From Proteus penneri (GTDB lineage Bacteria > Pseudomonadota > Gammaproteobacteria > Enterobacterales > Enterobacteriaceae): a stretch of DNA of 64,000 nt. Location: the NCBI RefSeq assembly GCF_003144535.1, contig NZ_PHFJ01000006.1, positions 1 to 64,000 on the forward strand, given 5' to 3'. A program made the position numbers and the translations under genes. Positions 1 to 10,420 of the stretch are shown in pieces. The notes under the pieces were generated by a model. It saw nothing but the letters and a program-made list of their open reading frames with translations, made no database searches and was not told where the DNA came from. Numbering within the stretch: the first letter of the stretch is position 1; each line of letters begins with the position of its first letter.

Positions 1-245
1 TGTTCACTCTTCAAGACTTGATACATCTAATATTTTAGAAGATATCGTCTCTGCGAGTGCCCACACAGATTGTCTGATAATTTGTTAAAGAGCAGTGCAA
101 CCTTCGCTGCCGTTTCCGGCCTTCTGCGTTGTTGCGAGGAGGCGTATATTACGCTATTCCTATGAAGAGTCAAGAGTTTTTTCAAACTTTTTCTTTTCTC
201 TTCACTGTCCTGCGTGGCTTGTTGTTTGCTCATCGCCGGTCAGTG
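1..245 (-). other. 16S rRNA leader (5' external transcribed spacer of an rrn operon)
   Basis: Read on the minus strand, this is the transcribed leader that precedes a 16S gene. The antitermination boxA TGCTCTTTAACAA lies at 82-94, followed by the conserved ATTATCAGACAATCTGTGTG stretch, and the leader runs off the left edge just before the mature 16S start would appear. The gene order hemG then rrn matches E. coli rrnA. The mature rRNA itself is not in the window. Confidence 0.9.
146..173 (-). promoter_or_regulatory. rrn P2 promoter
   Basis: On the minus strand there is a -35 TTGACT (168-173), a 16-bp spacer and a -10 TAATAT (146-151), about 107 bp downstream of P1. This is the usual spacing of the second promoter in enterobacterial rRNA operons. 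Confidence 0.8.
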
Positions 246-252
246 GATGCGC

Positions 253-280
253 ATTATAGGGAGATCTCGGATTAGCGCAA
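253..280 (-). promoter_or_regulatory. rrn P1 promoter
   Basis: On the minus strand there is a -35 TTGCGC (275-280), a 16-bp spacer and a perfect -10 TATAAT (253-258), followed by the GC-rich discriminator GCGC. The CTCCCTATAATGCGC core is the same as in enterobacterial rrn P1 promoters. The A/T-rich block just upstream (about 281-302) is placed like an UP element. Stringent and growth-rate control are expected from the family, not shown here. Confidence 0.85.
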
Positions 281-357
281 GTGTTTTTTTAAAATAATTT
301 TCTGTTCGGTCAAAACTCCAACAAGACGTATAAAAACCCCACAAAAAAGATTAAATA

Positions 358-888
358 TCACTCAATTTTGGCAAAATGCGTCGCAAATTCGCTTACTTTA
401 TTCCAATCTGTATATTCAATTTCTTTTGTAGGATCCGTTTCACCTTTAGTCATCTTCATAATTAACTGGATCATGACTCTATCAATCCATTTATAGCGAG
501 GATAAAAAAGTGCACCAGCAAATACACCCGTTAACGTTGGTTTCCATGGAGTCTTATCTAGAAACTTACGCATATAAGCATTCGTCTCAGGTGTATTCTT
601 TTCTGCTTTTCTTGCCGTAAGATTAACGCCAAAGAATGCGGACGGCATACTATTCAATTGAACAAGATGACGAGTGATAAATTTATCGAGAGCTTTATTA
701 AAGTAACCATAACGAATAGAAGCACCCACTAAAACTTTATTATAAGCAGATAAATTTAAACTCTGCTGAACAGAGGTTAAATCTCTCACATCGCATTCAT
801 GACCGTGTTGTCTTAATTCATTTGCGATTTGTGTCATTATCTTTTTAGTTTGACCATCAGTACTACAATACAATAATAGCGCGCTCAT
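358..888 (-). CDS. hemG: Menaquinone-dependent protoporphyrinogen IX dehydrogenase HemG
   Basis: HemG oxidises protoporphyrinogen IX to protoporphyrin IX in heme synthesis and passes electrons through FMN to the quinone pool at the inner membrane. The 176 residues form a flavodoxin-like protein close to the E. coli length of 181. The N-terminal phosphate-binding loop (STDGQTKKI, about residues 9-17), the GASIRYG segment (about 55-61), the SMPSAFFGVNL stretch and the C-terminal MKMTKGETDPTKE region all follow E. coli HemG. It lies 20 bp downstream of trkH on the same strand, so it is probably the last gene of a yigZ-trkH-hemG unit. The rrn operon follows it, as at E. coli rrnA. Confidence 0.95.
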   Translation of the reverse strand: MSALLLYCSTDGQTKKIMTQIANELRQHGHECDVRDLTSVQQSLNLSAYNKVLVGASIRYGYFNKALDKFITRHLVQLNSMPSAFFGVNLTARKAEKNTPETNAYMRKFLDKTPWKPTLTGVFAGALFYPRYKWIDRVMIQLIMKMTKGETDPTKEIEYTDWNKVSEFATHFAKIE

Positions 889-908
889 ACATTACTCCTT
901 GTATTAGG

Positions 909-2360
909 TTAATCACGCCAAAACGTTGGGGTAAATAAAACCAATAGTGTGAAAACTTCTAGTCGTCCAAATAACATTGTTACGACCAATATCCATTTTG
1001 CCGCTGGATTCATTGTCGTGAAGTTGTCAGCAACAATACCTAATCCAGGACCAAGATTATTTAATGTGGTAGCAATAGCAGAAAATGCAGAAAATTCATC
1101 AACGCCTGTCGCTATCAACAACATTAAGCTAATAATAAATACCAATGCATAAGCAGAGAAAAATCCCCACACGGCTTCAATAATACGTTCGGGTAATGCT
1201 CGGTGACCAAGTTTGATGGTATAAACTGCATTCGGGTGAACAAGACGTTTTAATTCACGATTGCCTTGTAGAAATAAAAGCAAAATACGAATGACTTTCA
1301 ATCCCCCGCCTGTTGATCCCGCACAACCACCAATAAATGCCGAACATAATAATAGAAGAGGTAAAAATGCAGGCCATTGTGCAAAACTATCCGTGGCAAA
1401 GCCCGCTGTTGTCGCCATAGAAACAACTTGGAAAAAGGCCTGATTTATGGTTATCCATCCAGAATCATATACAGAATAAAGCCAAAGAATACCGCTGCAG
1501 ATAATGACTAATCCCAATTGAATTGAGATAAACATACGAAATTCAGGATCACGCCAATAGATATTTAAGCTTCTTCCTGTTAGTACGGCAAAGTGCAAAC
1601 CAAAGTTACAACCAGAGATCAGAAGGAATACACCAATAATGATGTTAATGGTTGGACTATTAAAATAACCAATACTGGCATCATGAGTAGAAAATCCACC
1701 AATCGCAATAGTTGAAAAACTATGAGAAATTGCATCAAACACATCCATGCCTGCAATCCATAATGCTAAAGCACAAATGATCGTTAATAAAACATAGATA
1801 AGCCAAAGTGCTTTTGCTGTTTCTGCAATTCGAGGTCGCATTTTATTATCTTTCAATGGCCCCGGCATTTCTGCACGATAGAGCTGCATTCCCCCAACAC
1901 CTAAAAGAGGAAGAATAGCGACAGCTAAGACAATGATCCCCATTCCCCCTAACCATTGAAGCATTTGTCGATAAAATAAAATAGCTTTAGGCAATGAATC
2001 TAGCCCTACAAGCGTTGTGGCACCTGTTGTAGTTAGTCCTGAGAATGATTCAAAAAAGGCATCGGTAATAGAAAGATGAGGTTGTTCAGAAAAGATAAAC
2101 GGCAATGCCCCAACACTACCCAGTACTGTCCAAAATAAGACAACAATCAAAAAACCTTCTTTAGGTTTAAGCTCACTTTTTTTATGTCGGTTGGGGATCC
2201 ACAGCATTAACCCAATGATCAACGCTACAATAAATGTTTGGCTAAATGCACGCCCTGCACCATCTCGATATATTAGTGCGACAATACCAGGAATGATCAT
2301 CGTGACAGAAAATAAGATAACAAGCAGTCCGACAATACGGGTTATTGAACGAAAATGCAT
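909..2360 (-). CDS. trkH: Trk potassium uptake channel subunit TrkH
   Basis: TrkH is the membrane-embedded, K+-translocating subunit of the constitutive Trk system and works with the NAD-binding ring protein TrkA, which is not in this window. The 483 residues match the E. coli length exactly. The protein is strongly hydrophobic along its whole length and contains the pore-loop segments of the TrkH/Ktr family, such as SGLTTTGATTL (about residue 105) and CAGSTGGGLKV (about 345). It sits between yigZ (25 bp upstream) and hemG (20 bp downstream), the E. coli order. No internal damage is visible. Confidence 0.96.
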   Translation of the reverse strand: MHFRSITRIVGLLVILFSVTMIIPGIVALIYRDGAGRAFSQTFIVALIIGLMLWIPNRHKKSELKPKEGFLIVVLFWTVLGSVGALPFIFSEQPHLSITDAFFESFSGLTTTGATTLVGLDSLPKAILFYRQMLQWLGGMGIIVLAVAILPLLGVGGMQLYRAEMPGPLKDNKMRPRIAETAKALWLIYVLLTIICALALWIAGMDVFDAISHSFSTIAIGGFSTHDASIGYFNSPTINIIIGVFLLISGCNFGLHFAVLTGRSLNIYWRDPEFRMFISIQLGLVIICSGILWLYSVYDSGWITINQAFFQVVSMATTAGFATDSFAQWPAFLPLLLLCSAFIGGCAGSTGGGLKVIRILLLFLQGNRELKRLVHPNAVYTIKLGHRALPERIIEAVWGFFSAYALVFIISLMLLIATGVDEFSAFSAIATTLNNLGPGLGIVADNFTTMNPAAKWILVVTMLFGRLEVFTLLVLFTPTFWRD

Positions 2361-2385
2361 TTAGCGATTTCCTTGATAGCAAAGA

Positions 2386-3006
2386 TTATTCATTTTTATC
2401 TAACGGGATTAATTGCATACTGCCACGACTTATATCACGTAGTTTAACTTCAACTTCACCGCTATGCACTGCAGGCAATGAAAGTATAAAAGTAACTTTA
2501 TCAGTATATTCACTTGAAAGTACTTGCCCATGATATTGTTCAACGACTTGTTCAAATAATGAAACAAGTGAATATTCACACGCTACACTAAAACGTAACT
2601 GTGGCACTTTCGTTTTTGTTGGCAAAAGCTTTAATGCTTGTTGAACGCCACTACCATAAGCTCTAACTAACCCACCGGTTCCTAATTTGATCCCACCGAA
2701 ATACCGAACAACCACGGCGGTAACTTCTCCCATTCCACTCCCTAAAAGAGGTGCAAGAATAGGTTTTCCCGCCGTACCTGTTGGCTCGCCATCATCAGAA
2801 AAACCTAACTGTTGTGAATCATCGGGCCTTCCTGCAACAAAAGCCCAACAGTGGTGTCGGGCATCAGGAAATTGCTCTTTGATAGACTGGATATAAGCTT
2901 TTGCTGAATCAATACCTTCAGTGTGAGCAATAAATGTAATAAAACGACTCTTCTTTATTTCTTCACTGAATTCTACAGTTTCAGCGGGGATCAAATACGC
3001 TTTCAT
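2386..3006 (-). CDS. yigZ: YigZ, IMPACT/UPF0029 family protein
   Basis: This 206-residue protein has the two-domain IMPACT architecture: an N-terminal UPF0029 domain with the SRFITF, DARHHCWAF and DDGEPTGTAG motifs (about residues 20-90), then a ferredoxin-like C-terminal domain. The family is linked to translation control through the eukaryotic GCN1/GCN2 regulator IMPACT, but the bacterial role is unsettled. Its ATG overlaps the pepQ stop codon by one base (TGATG), which suggests translational coupling. trkH follows after 25 bp. Confidence 0.93.
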   Translation of the reverse strand: MKAYLIPAETVEFSEEIKKSRFITFIAHTEGIDSAKAYIQSIKEQFPDARHHCWAFVAGRPDDSQQLGFSDDGEPTGTAGKPILAPLLGSGMGEVTAVVVRYFGGIKLGTGGLVRAYGSGVQQALKLLPTKTKVPQLRFSVACEYSLVSLFEQVVEQYHGQVLSSEYTDKVTFILSLPAVHSGEVEVKLRDISRGSMQLIPLDKNE

Positions 3007-4340
3007 CAGGCTAAGTGTAAGTCTCTGGTCATATTTTCAATTTTGTTATCGTGGATAATAATATTATCTTCAATACGAATGCCACCAAATGGTTTGAAAT
3101 GCTCAATAAGCTTCCAATTGAAATGAGTACTGTATTTTCCTTCTTTCCAAGGCTCTAATAAAGAATCGATGAAGTAAAATCCAGGTTCAATGGTTAATAC
3201 CATGCCTGGTTCAACAATACGAGTGCAACGTAAGAATGGATACATTGCAGGAGCCGCTAAATGAGTTCCTTTATCATCTTGCATAAATCCTGCCGCATCA
3301 TGAACTTGCAGACCTAAAGCATGCCCTAAACCATGAGGTAAAAATGGTGTAGTTAACCCAGCACTTACCATCTCTTCTTCACTCACGCCTTTAACAATAC
3401 CGTACTTATTAAGTAGCCCTGCAATACGTTGATGCATTTGAACATGGTATTCAGTATAACGCACACCCGCTTTCATTGTTGCAATCAACGATTGTTGTGC
3501 ATCATTCATATCTTTAACTAACGAAGTAAATTCATGATTTTCTTTTGCGCTATAAGTACGAGTTATATCAGCAGCATAACCATTATATTCAGCCCCTGCA
3601 TCAATAAGGAAACTACGATATTCATCCGGTGATTCATGATCTAGTTTTGTGTAATGTAAAACAGCGGCATGTTCATTTAAGGCGACAATATTACCGTAAG
3701 GAACATCGGTATCACGATGACCCGTAGCCATTAAATACGCCATATTAATATCAAATTCACTTAATCCCGCTTGAAAAGCTTCTCGAGCGGCAATATGCCC
3801 GTTGACAGCCATTTTTTGTGCTTCACGCATACAAGCTAATTCATAACCTGTTTTATAGGCACGATAGTAATGATAATAATCAAGAAGAGATTGCTTGTTG
3901 ATATTATCAATACTCACACCTAATGATTCTGCTCGCTGTGTATTTGGGCCAATATAAGCGGTATTTTTATTAATATAAGGTGCTAACTCTTTTTGAATAT
4001 CATCAACATTTTTGAGATGAATTAGCTCAATTTCATGCGTCCAATAGCTACTTGGTAAAGCTTCAACACTGTGCCAATAGTCAACAGGAGAATAGAACCA
4101 TAATTTAGGTTTATTAACGCCATCCGCTAATAACCAACAATGTGGTACATCTGTTACAGGCACCCATGCTTTAAAGTGAGCATTCACTTTAAAAGGATAA
4201 TCACTGTCATCAAGGAAAACACGGATAGGTTCACCAGAATGAATTAATACAGAATCAAGATGGTGTCTGGATAAAGCATCACGAGTACGATTTTGTAGAG
4301 TTTTGATATGTTCTTGGTACAGAGAGAGCAATTTTTCCAT
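3006..4340 (-). CDS. pepQ: Xaa-Pro dipeptidase PepQ (prolidase)
   Basis: PepQ is a cytoplasmic M24-family dinuclear metallopeptidase that hydrolyses Xaa-Pro dipeptides. The 444 residues agree with 443 in E. coli. The metal-ligand segments are present in order: [17 protein letters not shown] (two Asp ligands), [13 protein letters not shown] (His), the Glu of IEPGFYF and the Glu of GGIRIEDN. An N-terminal creatinase-like domain precedes the pita-bread fold. It heads a minus-strand unit with yigZ and is divergent from fadB, as in E. coli. The ribosome-binding site upstream of its ATG is weak. Confidence 0.95.
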   Translation of the reverse strand: MEKLLSLYQEHIKTLQNRTRDALSRHHLDSVLIHSGEPIRVFLDDSDYPFKVNAHFKAWVPVTDVPHCWLLADGVNKPKLWFYSPVDYWHSVEALPSSYWTHEIELIHLKNVDDIQKELAPYINKNTAYIGPNTQRAESLGVSIDNINKQSLLDYYHYYRAYKTGYELACMREAQKMAVNGHIAAREAFQAGLSEFDINMAYLMATGHRDTDVPYGNIVALNEHAAVLHYTKLDHESPDEYRSFLIDAGAEYNGYAADITRTYSAKENHEFTSLVKDMNDAQQSLIATMKAGVRYTEYHVQMHQRIAGLLNKYGIVKGVSEEEMVSAGLTTPFLPHGLGHALGLQVHDAAGFMQDDKGTHLAAPAMYPFLRCTRIVEPGMVLTIEPGFYFIDSLLEPWKEGKYSTHFNWKLIEHFKPFGGIRIEDNIIIHDNKIENMTRDLHLA

Positions 4341-4568
4341 TATTAATTACCTTATCTTATTCATTGTTAATGATTCAGCTTAACACGCCAACTCTTTTAG
4401 TGGCTAACACCATAACAAAAATAGATTATTAGCGATTTATTTCACTTATTTTTATCAAATAGAGCAACAATATAAAATTCAATAAGTTAAATAATTTTAC
4501 TGTGATCCCTCTTGCAGTTTTTTAATCAATAATTTGCATTTATTTAACATTGTATTCACACTCTCACT

Positions 4569-4585
4569 ATCTGGTCATACCAGTC
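4569..4585. promoter_or_regulatory. FadR operator upstream of fadB
   Basis: ATCTGGTCATACCAGTC is a near-perfect inverted repeat that closely matches the enterobacterial FadR consensus (AACTGGTCNGACCAGTT). It lies 22 bp before the fadB start. In E. coli FadR represses fadBA from this position and long-chain acyl-CoA relieves repression; the same control is inferred here. Confidence 0.85.
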
Positions 4586-4607
4586 TATACTTTTAGGGAG
4601 AATACAA

Positions 4608-6788
4608 ATGCTCTATCAAAGCGAAAATATTCAAGTCGATTGGGTGAAACAAGGTATTGTTGAACTCGTTTTTAACGCCAAAGGCTCTATTAATAAATTA
4701 GATACCAAAACAGTTGCGATGCTAAGCGAAGCTTTAACCGTATTAGAGGCAACACAAGATCTAAAAGGTGTTATTTTACGTTCTGAAAAACCTACCTTTA
4801 TTGTCGGTGCTGACATCACTGAGTTTCTGTCCCTATTTGATGCCCCTGAAGAAGAATTGACTCAGTGGCTACATTTCTCTAATCAGATTTTTAGTCGACT
4901 TGAAGACTTACCTGTTCCTACTATTTCCGCTATCAATGGCTATGCACTTGGTGGCGGCTGTGAGTGCGTACTTGCTACTGATTTTCGTATTGCTTCTCCT
5001 GATTTACGTATCGGTTTGCCAGAAACAAAACTTGGGATCATGCCGGGCTTTGGCGGTTCAGTACGTCTTCCTCGTTTGATCGGTGTCGATAATGCATTAG
5101 AAATTATTACTGCCGGTAAGGATATTGATGCTCAAACAGCACTTCAAAATGGATTAATTCAAGCAATTATTCCTTTAGAAAATTTAAAAGAGAGTGCTAT
5201 TTCATTAATCGAACAAATGATTGACGGTCAAATTGATTGGAAAGCGGCACGTCATCCCAAAACAGCGCCATTAAGACTGACAGAGCTTGAACACAAAATG
5301 TCTTTCAGTGTGGCTAAAGGTATGGTGATGAAAGTAGCAGGCCCTCACTATCCTGCGCCTATCACCGCAGTAAAAACGATTGAAAAAGCAGCCTTCCTAA
5401 ATAGAGATGAAGCGCTGGCTCTCGAAACTGAAAACTTTGTTAAGCTCACACGCACTGATGTTGCAAAAGCCTTAGTTGGTATTTTCCTTAATGATCAGTA
5501 CGTCAAAAATATCACCAAAAAACGGCATGCCGAATTGCCTAAACAGGCTGCTGTATTAGGTGCGGGGATCATGGGGGGTGGGATTTCCTACCAATCTGCC
5601 TTAAAAGGTATCCCTGTTGTCATGAAGGATATTAACCTAAAATCCCTTGAGCTGGGAATGAATGAAGCGTTAAGCCTGCTACAAAAACGTCAAGAAAAAG
5701 GTCGAATGAGTGCCGTAGATATGGCAAAAACGCTCGCCTCTATTCAACCAACACTAAATTATGCCGCTATCAGCGATGTCGATATTGTGGTTGAAGCCGT
5801 TGTTGAAAATCCAAAAGTAAAAGCAACTGTACTTGCTGAAACAGAAGCATTATTAGCCGATAACGCGATCCTTGCTTCCAATACCTCAACGATACCTATC
5901 TCATTGCTCGCAAGATCCTTAAAGCGCCCAGAAAATTTCTGTGGTATGCATTTCTTTAATCCTGTCCATCGCATGCCTTTAGTGGAAATTATTAAAGGTG
6001 AAAAAACCAGTGAAGAGACCATTAACCGTATTGTGAGTTATGCAAGCAAAATGGGAAAAACACCGATCATCGTTAATGATTGTCCCGGCTTTTTTGTAAA
6101 CAGAGTCCTTTTTCCTTATTTTGCGGGTTTTTCTCTATTACTAAGAGACGGTGCTGATTTTATTGCTGTTGATAAGGTGATGGAAAAAGTATTTGGTTGG
6201 CCAATGGGTCCAGCTTATTTACTTGATGTTGTGGGTATTGATACAGCTAATCATGCTCAAGCTGTTATGGCTCAAGGTTTCCCTGACAGAATGGGGACGA
6301 TTGAGCGAGATGCTATTGCTCTTTTATATGAGCAACAGCGATATGGTCAGAAAAATAATCATGGTTTCTATAATTACTCTGTTGATAAACGGGGTAAAAA
6401 ACAGAAATCTGTTGATGGTCAAATTCAAACGCTTATTCAGCAAAATGCAGGCAAAACACAAGAGTTTAGCCAAGACGCAATTATCGCTCGCATGATGATC
6501 CCAATGATCAATGAAGTTATTCGTTGTCTAGATGAAGGCATTATTGCTTCACCAGCCGAAGCTGATATCGCACTAGTATATGGCTTAGGCTTCCCTCCTT
6601 TCCGTGGTGGTGTATTCCGTTACCTCGATACTATTGGAACAGCGAAATTTGTTGCAGATGCACAACAATATGCGTCATTAGGGCCACTCTATCAAATCCC
6701 TGAAAGCTTAAAACAAAAAGCGCAACACAACGAAACCTATTATCCAAAACCCGTAAAAGTAGATGTTAACATCAGAGAACTCGCTTAA
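4608..6788 (+). CDS. fadB: Fatty acid oxidation complex subunit alpha FadB
   Basis: FadB is the multifunctional alpha subunit of aerobic beta-oxidation. It carries enoyl-CoA hydratase/isomerase activity at the N-terminus and NAD-dependent L-3-hydroxyacyl-CoA dehydrogenase in the second half. The 726 residues match the E. coli length of 729. The crotonase domain shows the oxyanion-hole segments IVGADITEF (about 65) and GYALGGGCE (about 111). The Rossmann nucleotide-binding motif [17 protein letters not shown] starts near residue 316 and the [14 protein letters not shown] dehydrogenase signature lies near 449. It is 11 bp upstream of fadA, behind a FadR operator. Confidence 0.97.
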   Translation: MLYQSENIQVDWVKQGIVELVFNAKGSINKLDTKTVAMLSEALTVLEATQDLKGVILRSEKPTFIVGADITEFLSLFDAPEEELTQWLHFSNQIFSRLEDLPVPTISAINGYALGGGCECVLATDFRIASPDLRIGLPETKLGIMPGFGGSVRLPRLIGVDNALEIITAGKDIDAQTALQNGLIQAIIPLENLKESAISLIEQMIDGQIDWKAARHPKTAPLRLTELEHKMSFSVAKGMVMKVAGPHYPAPITAVKTIEKAAFLNRDEALALETENFVKLTRTDVAKALVGIFLNDQYVKNITKKRHAELPKQAAVLGAGIMGGGISYQSALKGIPVVMKDINLKSLELGMNEALSLLQKRQEKGRMSAVDMAKTLASIQPTLNYAAISDVDIVVEAVVENPKVKATVLAETEALLADNAILASNTSTIPISLLARSLKRPENFCGMHFFNPVHRMPLVEIIKGEKTSEETINRIVSYASKMGKTPIIVNDCPGFFVNRVLFPYFAGFSLLLRDGADFIAVDKVMEKVFGWPMGPAYLLDVVGIDTANHAQAVMAQGFPDRMGTIERDAIALLYEQQRYGQKNNHGFYNYSVDKRGKKQKSVDGQIQTLIQQNAGKTQEFSQDAIIARMMIPMINEVIRCLDEGIIASPAEADIALVYGLGFPPFRGGVFRYLDTIGTAKFVADAQQYASLGPLYQIPESLKQKAQHNETYYPKPVKVDVNIRELA

Positions 6789-6799
6789 GGAGAGATGAA

Positions 6800-7963
6800 A
6801 TGGAAAAGGTTGTCATAATTGATGGTATTCGTACTCCTATGGGACGCTCTAAAGGTGGTGCTTTTCGCCATGTTAGAGCAGAAAACCTCTCTGCTCACCT
6901 GATGCAAGCACTACTAAAACGTAATCCTAATATTAATCCTAATGATATTGGTGATGTAATTTGGGGTTGCGTACAGCAAACCTTAGAACAAGGTTTCAAT
7001 ATTGCACGTAACGCTGCATTATTAGCCGAACTTCCTCATAAAGTGCCAGCTGTCACGGTTAATCGCTTATGTGGTTCATCAATGCAAGCATTACATGATG
7101 GCGCCCGCCAAATTATGCTTGGTGATAGCCAAGTAGCATTAATTGGTGGTGTTGAACATATGGGTCATGTGCCAATGACTTATAATGCAGATTTTAATCC
7201 ATCTCTTAATCTTTCTGTTGCTAAAGCCTCATTTTCTATGGGCTTAACAGCAGAAATGCTAGCAAAGTCATTCCAAATTTCACGCGAAGAGCAAGATAAA
7301 TTTGCTTATCGCTCACACCATTTAGCAGCGATTGCAACACAGCAAGGCTATTTTAATAATGAGATAGTGGCTATCAATGGTCATGATGCAGCAGGTAATT
7401 TCATCAATGTCAAAAATGACGAAGTTATTCGTTATAACCCAAGTCTTGATGATTTAGCACAACTGAAACCTGTATTTGATCCCGCAACAGGCTCTGTAAC
7501 AGCCGGAAATTCATCCGCAGTTTCGGATGGCGCATCAGCGATGTTTATTACCAGTGAACGTTATGCGAAAGAGCACAATTTAAAGCCTCGAGCTGTTATT
7601 CGTGCTATGGCTGTTACAGGGTGTGATCCCGCAATTATGGGTTATGGCCCAGTTCCTGCAACAGAAATCGCATTGAAAAAAGCAGGATTAACATTAGGTG
7701 ATATTGATATTTTTGAGCTAAATGAAGCTTTTGCCGCACAGTCATTAGCTTGCATGAAGAAAATGAATTTACTCGATAGTATTGATGACAAAATTAATTT
7801 AAATGGTGGAGCGATTGCCTTAGGACATCCTTTAGGTTGCTCTGGATCTCGAATAACCACGTCATTATTAAATATTATGGAGCGTAAAGATGCGCAGTTT
7901 GGCTTAGCCACAATGTGTATTGGATTAGGACAAGGTATTGCAACGATTATAGAACGTGTTTAA
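6800..7963 (+). CDS. fadA: 3-ketoacyl-CoA thiolase FadA
   Basis: FadA is the thiolytic beta subunit of the fatty acid oxidation complex and releases acetyl-CoA from 3-ketoacyl-CoA. The 387 residues equal the E. coli length. The nucleophilic cysteine is in [14 protein letters not shown] (about residue 91), the catalytic His in [14 protein letters not shown] (about 343) and the second Cys in [11 protein letters not shown] (about 373). An AAGGAGAG ribosome-binding site lies in the 11-bp gap after fadB, so the two are co-transcribed. A GC-rich terminator follows. Confidence 0.97.
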   Translation: MEKVVIIDGIRTPMGRSKGGAFRHVRAENLSAHLMQALLKRNPNINPNDIGDVIWGCVQQTLEQGFNIARNAALLAELPHKVPAVTVNRLCGSSMQALHDGARQIMLGDSQVALIGGVEHMGHVPMTYNADFNPSLNLSVAKASFSMGLTAEMLAKSFQISREEQDKFAYRSHHLAAIATQQGYFNNEIVAINGHDAAGNFINVKNDEVIRYNPSLDDLAQLKPVFDPATGSVTAGNSSAVSDGASAMFITSERYAKEHNLKPRAVIRAMAVTGCDPAIMGYGPVPATEIALKKAGLTLGDIDIFELNEAFAAQSLACMKKMNLLDSIDDKINLNGGAIALGHPLGCSGSRITTSLLNIMERKDAQFGLATMCIGLGQGIATIIERV

Positions 7964-8037
7964 TACGGCATTCTGCCTATCCACGTTCTTATCGTTGGGA
8001 AAGTATTCACTTCGATTGCATGGTTAGAAACCATTTT

Positions 8038-8062
8038 CCCGCCGTCAGGGGCGGGTTTTTTT
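8038..8062 (+). terminator. Intrinsic terminator of fadBA
   Basis: CCCGCC (8038-8043), a six-base loop and GGCGGG (8050-8055) are followed by seven T residues. This is a standard rho-independent terminator between the convergent fadA and fre genes. Confidence 0.9.
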
Positions 8063-8112
8063 ATGGTTTTAAAAACGAAAATAATAACAAATGATGGGAT
8101 ATTATCGTTTTA

Positions 8113-8815
8113 TCAGATAAATTCAAAAGCATCGCTAAATAAGCGTGTTTTATCTGCATTGCGCTCATTACAAAAACGATCTCTGGCAATTTTAGCCATC
8201 TCAAAACGCCCTGCGATATAAATATCATATTCTGATAAATCGCCAAAATCTTCGCTTATCGCCGTTAATACCGTACCTTTTCGGCCTCGCCAATTTTCAT
8301 CCGGTTGCTCGACGACAGGCACAACCGTTAAAGATGGATGCAATTCTGATAATTCTTGTAATTCATTAAGGTCATAGAGGTGAACGCTTTCTCTTCCCCC
8401 CCCAATAAATCGTAATAGAGCGTTGTGGGTTTTCAGCTAATGCAGCCAATAAAATTGAGTGGGTATAAGAAAATCCCGTACCGCCAGCAATTAATAGTAA
8501 AGGACGTTGACTCTCTTTTTTAAACCACGCATTTCCATGAGGAATATCAATGGTAAGCTGCTGTTTTTCTAATATCACATCAAGCACTGCCATCGCATAA
8601 AGATTGAGTTCAGACGCACCAATATGAAGTTCAATAAAGTCTTTATTTTCAGGTATAGATGCAATAGAAAAAGGGCGTTTATCACGTTCATCCATAACGG
8701 CTAAAAGATATTGCCCAGCCTGAAAATCAAATTCGCCATCGGGTAATAGCCTTACCCGATAAACCGTATCTGTCATCGGCTCAACAAGTGAGACTTTACA
8801 ATTCAGTATTGCCAT
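8113..8815 (-). pseudogene. fre: NAD(P)H-flavin reductase Fre, split by a +1 frameshift in a G8 run
   Basis: Fre reduces free flavins with NAD(P)H and supports ubiquinone synthesis, ferric reduction and activation of oxidised enzymes. Two frames together give a full protein matching E. coli Fre (233 aa). The first 141 or so residues (8396-8815) include the flavin segment [10 protein letters not shown] and the AGGTGFSY nucleotide motif. The rest (8113-8395) includes [13 protein letters not shown], the [16 protein letters not shown] block and the terminal FSDAFEFI. The break is at eight G on the minus strand (8396-8403); with seven G the reading continues as [13 protein letters not shown], as expected. 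All flanking sequence is conserved, so a homopolymer sequencing error or a phase-variable tract is likelier than true decay. It is 15 bp downstream of ubiD. Confidence 0.88.
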
Positions 8816-8830
8816 GTTGTTCCTCTGTTA

Positions 8831-10303
8831 TTATTTAAGAATATCGAGCTGTTCCCAAATAGTATCGACTCGTTGCTTAACTTCATCAGACATCACAATA
8901 GGTCTACCCCATTCTCTATCTGTCTCACCAGGCCATTTGTTGGTCGCATCAAGACCCATTTTTGATCCTAATCCTGAAACAGGTGAAGCGAAGTCGAGAT
9001 AATCAATAGGCGTATTTTCCATCATAATGGTATCTCTCGCAGGGTCCATTCTGGTCGTGATTGCCCAAATCACGTCTTTCCAATCTCTTGCATTGACATC
9101 ATCATCGCAAACAATCACAAATTTTGTGTACATAAATTGCCGTAAGTAAGACCAAACACCCATCATTACGCGTTTAGCATGACCCGCATACTGTTTCTTC
9201 ATTGTCACAACGGCTAAACGGTAAGAACATCCTTCAGGGGGTAAATAAAAATCTACAATCTCAGGAAACTGTTTTTGTAATATCGGAACAAGCACTTCAT
9301 TCAATGCAACACCTAATACTGCGGGCTCATCAGGTGGGCGCCCTGTATAGGTGGAGTGATAAATTGCATCTTTACGGCGCGTTAAATGCGTAATGGTAAA
9401 CACAGGAAAAGAGTCAATCTCATTATAATATCCTGTGTGATCGCCATATGGCCCTTCTGGGGCTAATTCGCCTGGTTCAATGTAACCTTCAAGGATAATC
9501 TCAGCACTTGCTGGCACTTCAAGATCATTGGATAGGCATTTTACAACTTCTGATTTATTACCCCGCAATAATCCAGCAAATGCATATTCAGATAATGTAT
9601 CGGGTACTGGTGTTACGGCACCTAAAATAGTAGCAGGATCAGCTCCTAATGCCACAGATACAGGAAATCGCTCACCGGGATGTTTTTGACACCATTCTTG
9701 AAAATCTAACGCACCACCACGATGCGATAACCAGCGCATAATCACTTTATTTTTACCCAGCACTTGCTGGCGATAAATACCCAGATTTTGGCGCTCTTTT
9801 AATGGGCCACGAGTCACCGTTAATCCCCAAGTAATCAAAGGTGCTGCATCTTCAGGCCAACAATGCATAACGGGGATCTTTGTTAAATCAACATCATCAC
9901 CCGTTAAAACGACTTCCTGACAAGGTGCTTTACTTAAGCGTTTTGTTGGCATATTTAAAACTTGCTTAAATTTAGGTAACTTATCGAAGAGATCACGAAA
10001 ACCTTTCGGAGGATCAGGCTCTTTTAGAAAAGCTAATAACTTTCCAACTTCGTGTAAGGCTTTAACATCATCTTGCCCCATTCCCATTGCCACACGCTCA
10101 GGTGTGCCAAATAAGTTACAAAGCACTGGCATATCATACCCTTTAGGATTTTCAAACAACAGTGCTGGCCCACCGGCACGTAAAGTTCTGTCCGCTATTT
10201 CGGTCATTTCAAGGTAGGGATCTATTTCATAGGTGATACGTTTTAATTCACCTTTTTCTTCTAGTAATGAAAGGAAATCTCTTAAATCGCGGTATTTCAT
10301 CAT
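8831..10303 (-). CDS. ubiD: 4-hydroxy-3-polyprenylbenzoate decarboxylase UbiD
   Basis: UbiD decarboxylates 3-polyprenyl-4-hydroxybenzoate in ubiquinone synthesis using the prenylated FMN cofactor made by UbiX. The 490 residues are close to E. coli (497) and nearly collinear. Conserved blocks include [30 protein letters not shown], the substrate/cofactor region [13 protein letters not shown] (about 283-295) and [11 protein letters not shown]. There are two tandem ATG codons at the start; E. coli has MDAMKY at this point, so either could be used. It is followed at 15 bp by fre, giving a ubiD-fre operon as in E. coli. Confidence 0.96.
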   Translation of the reverse strand: MMKYRDLRDFLSLLEEKGELKRITYEIDPYLEMTEIADRTLRAGGPALLFENPKGYDMPVLCNLFGTPERVAMGMGQDDVKALHEVGKLLAFLKEPDPPKGFRDLFDKLPKFKQVLNMPTKRLSKAPCQEVVLTGDDVDLTKIPVMHCWPEDAAPLITWGLTVTRGPLKERQNLGIYRQQVLGKNKVIMRWLSHRGGALDFQEWCQKHPGERFPVSVALGADPATILGAVTPVPDTLSEYAFAGLLRGNKSEVVKCLSNDLEVPASAEIILEGYIEPGELAPEGPYGDHTGYYNEIDSFPVFTITHLTRRKDAIYHSTYTGRPPDEPAVLGVALNEVLVPILQKQFPEIVDFYLPPEGCSYRLAVVTMKKQYAGHAKRVMMGVWSYLRQFMYTKFVIVCDDDVNARDWKDVIWAITTRMDPARDTIMMENTPIDYLDFASPVSGLGSKMGLDATNKWPGETDREWGRPIVMSDEVKQRVDTIWEQLDILK

Positions 10304-10329
10304 AATCTTACGAGCCAGTGAGTGAAAGA

Positions 10330-10351
10330 AAAGAGGGACAATGCCCTCTTT
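10330..10351 (-). terminator. Intrinsic terminator upstream of ubiD
   Basis: An 8-bp perfect stem AAAGAGGG / CCCTCTTT (10330-10337 with 10344-10351) has a six-base loop. On the minus strand it is followed by TTCTTTCACT. It lies between pepE (ending 10421) and the ubiD start and probably ends the pepE transcript. Confidence 0.7.
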
Positions 10352-10420
10352 GAGACGCTATAAGCTAAACGCATAACTCACTAAAATGCAATGCTTTTTA
10401 TTTAGTAGCGTTCACGATAC

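Noticed and set aside
27-233. 68-codon frame in the rrn leader
   Set aside because: It lies within the transcribed rRNA leader and the P2 promoter and has no ribosome-binding site.
4534-4558. fadB -35/-10 promoter TTGCAT/TATTCA
   Set aside because: The spacing is only 13 bp, so I could not place the promoter exactly, although the FadR operator is clear.
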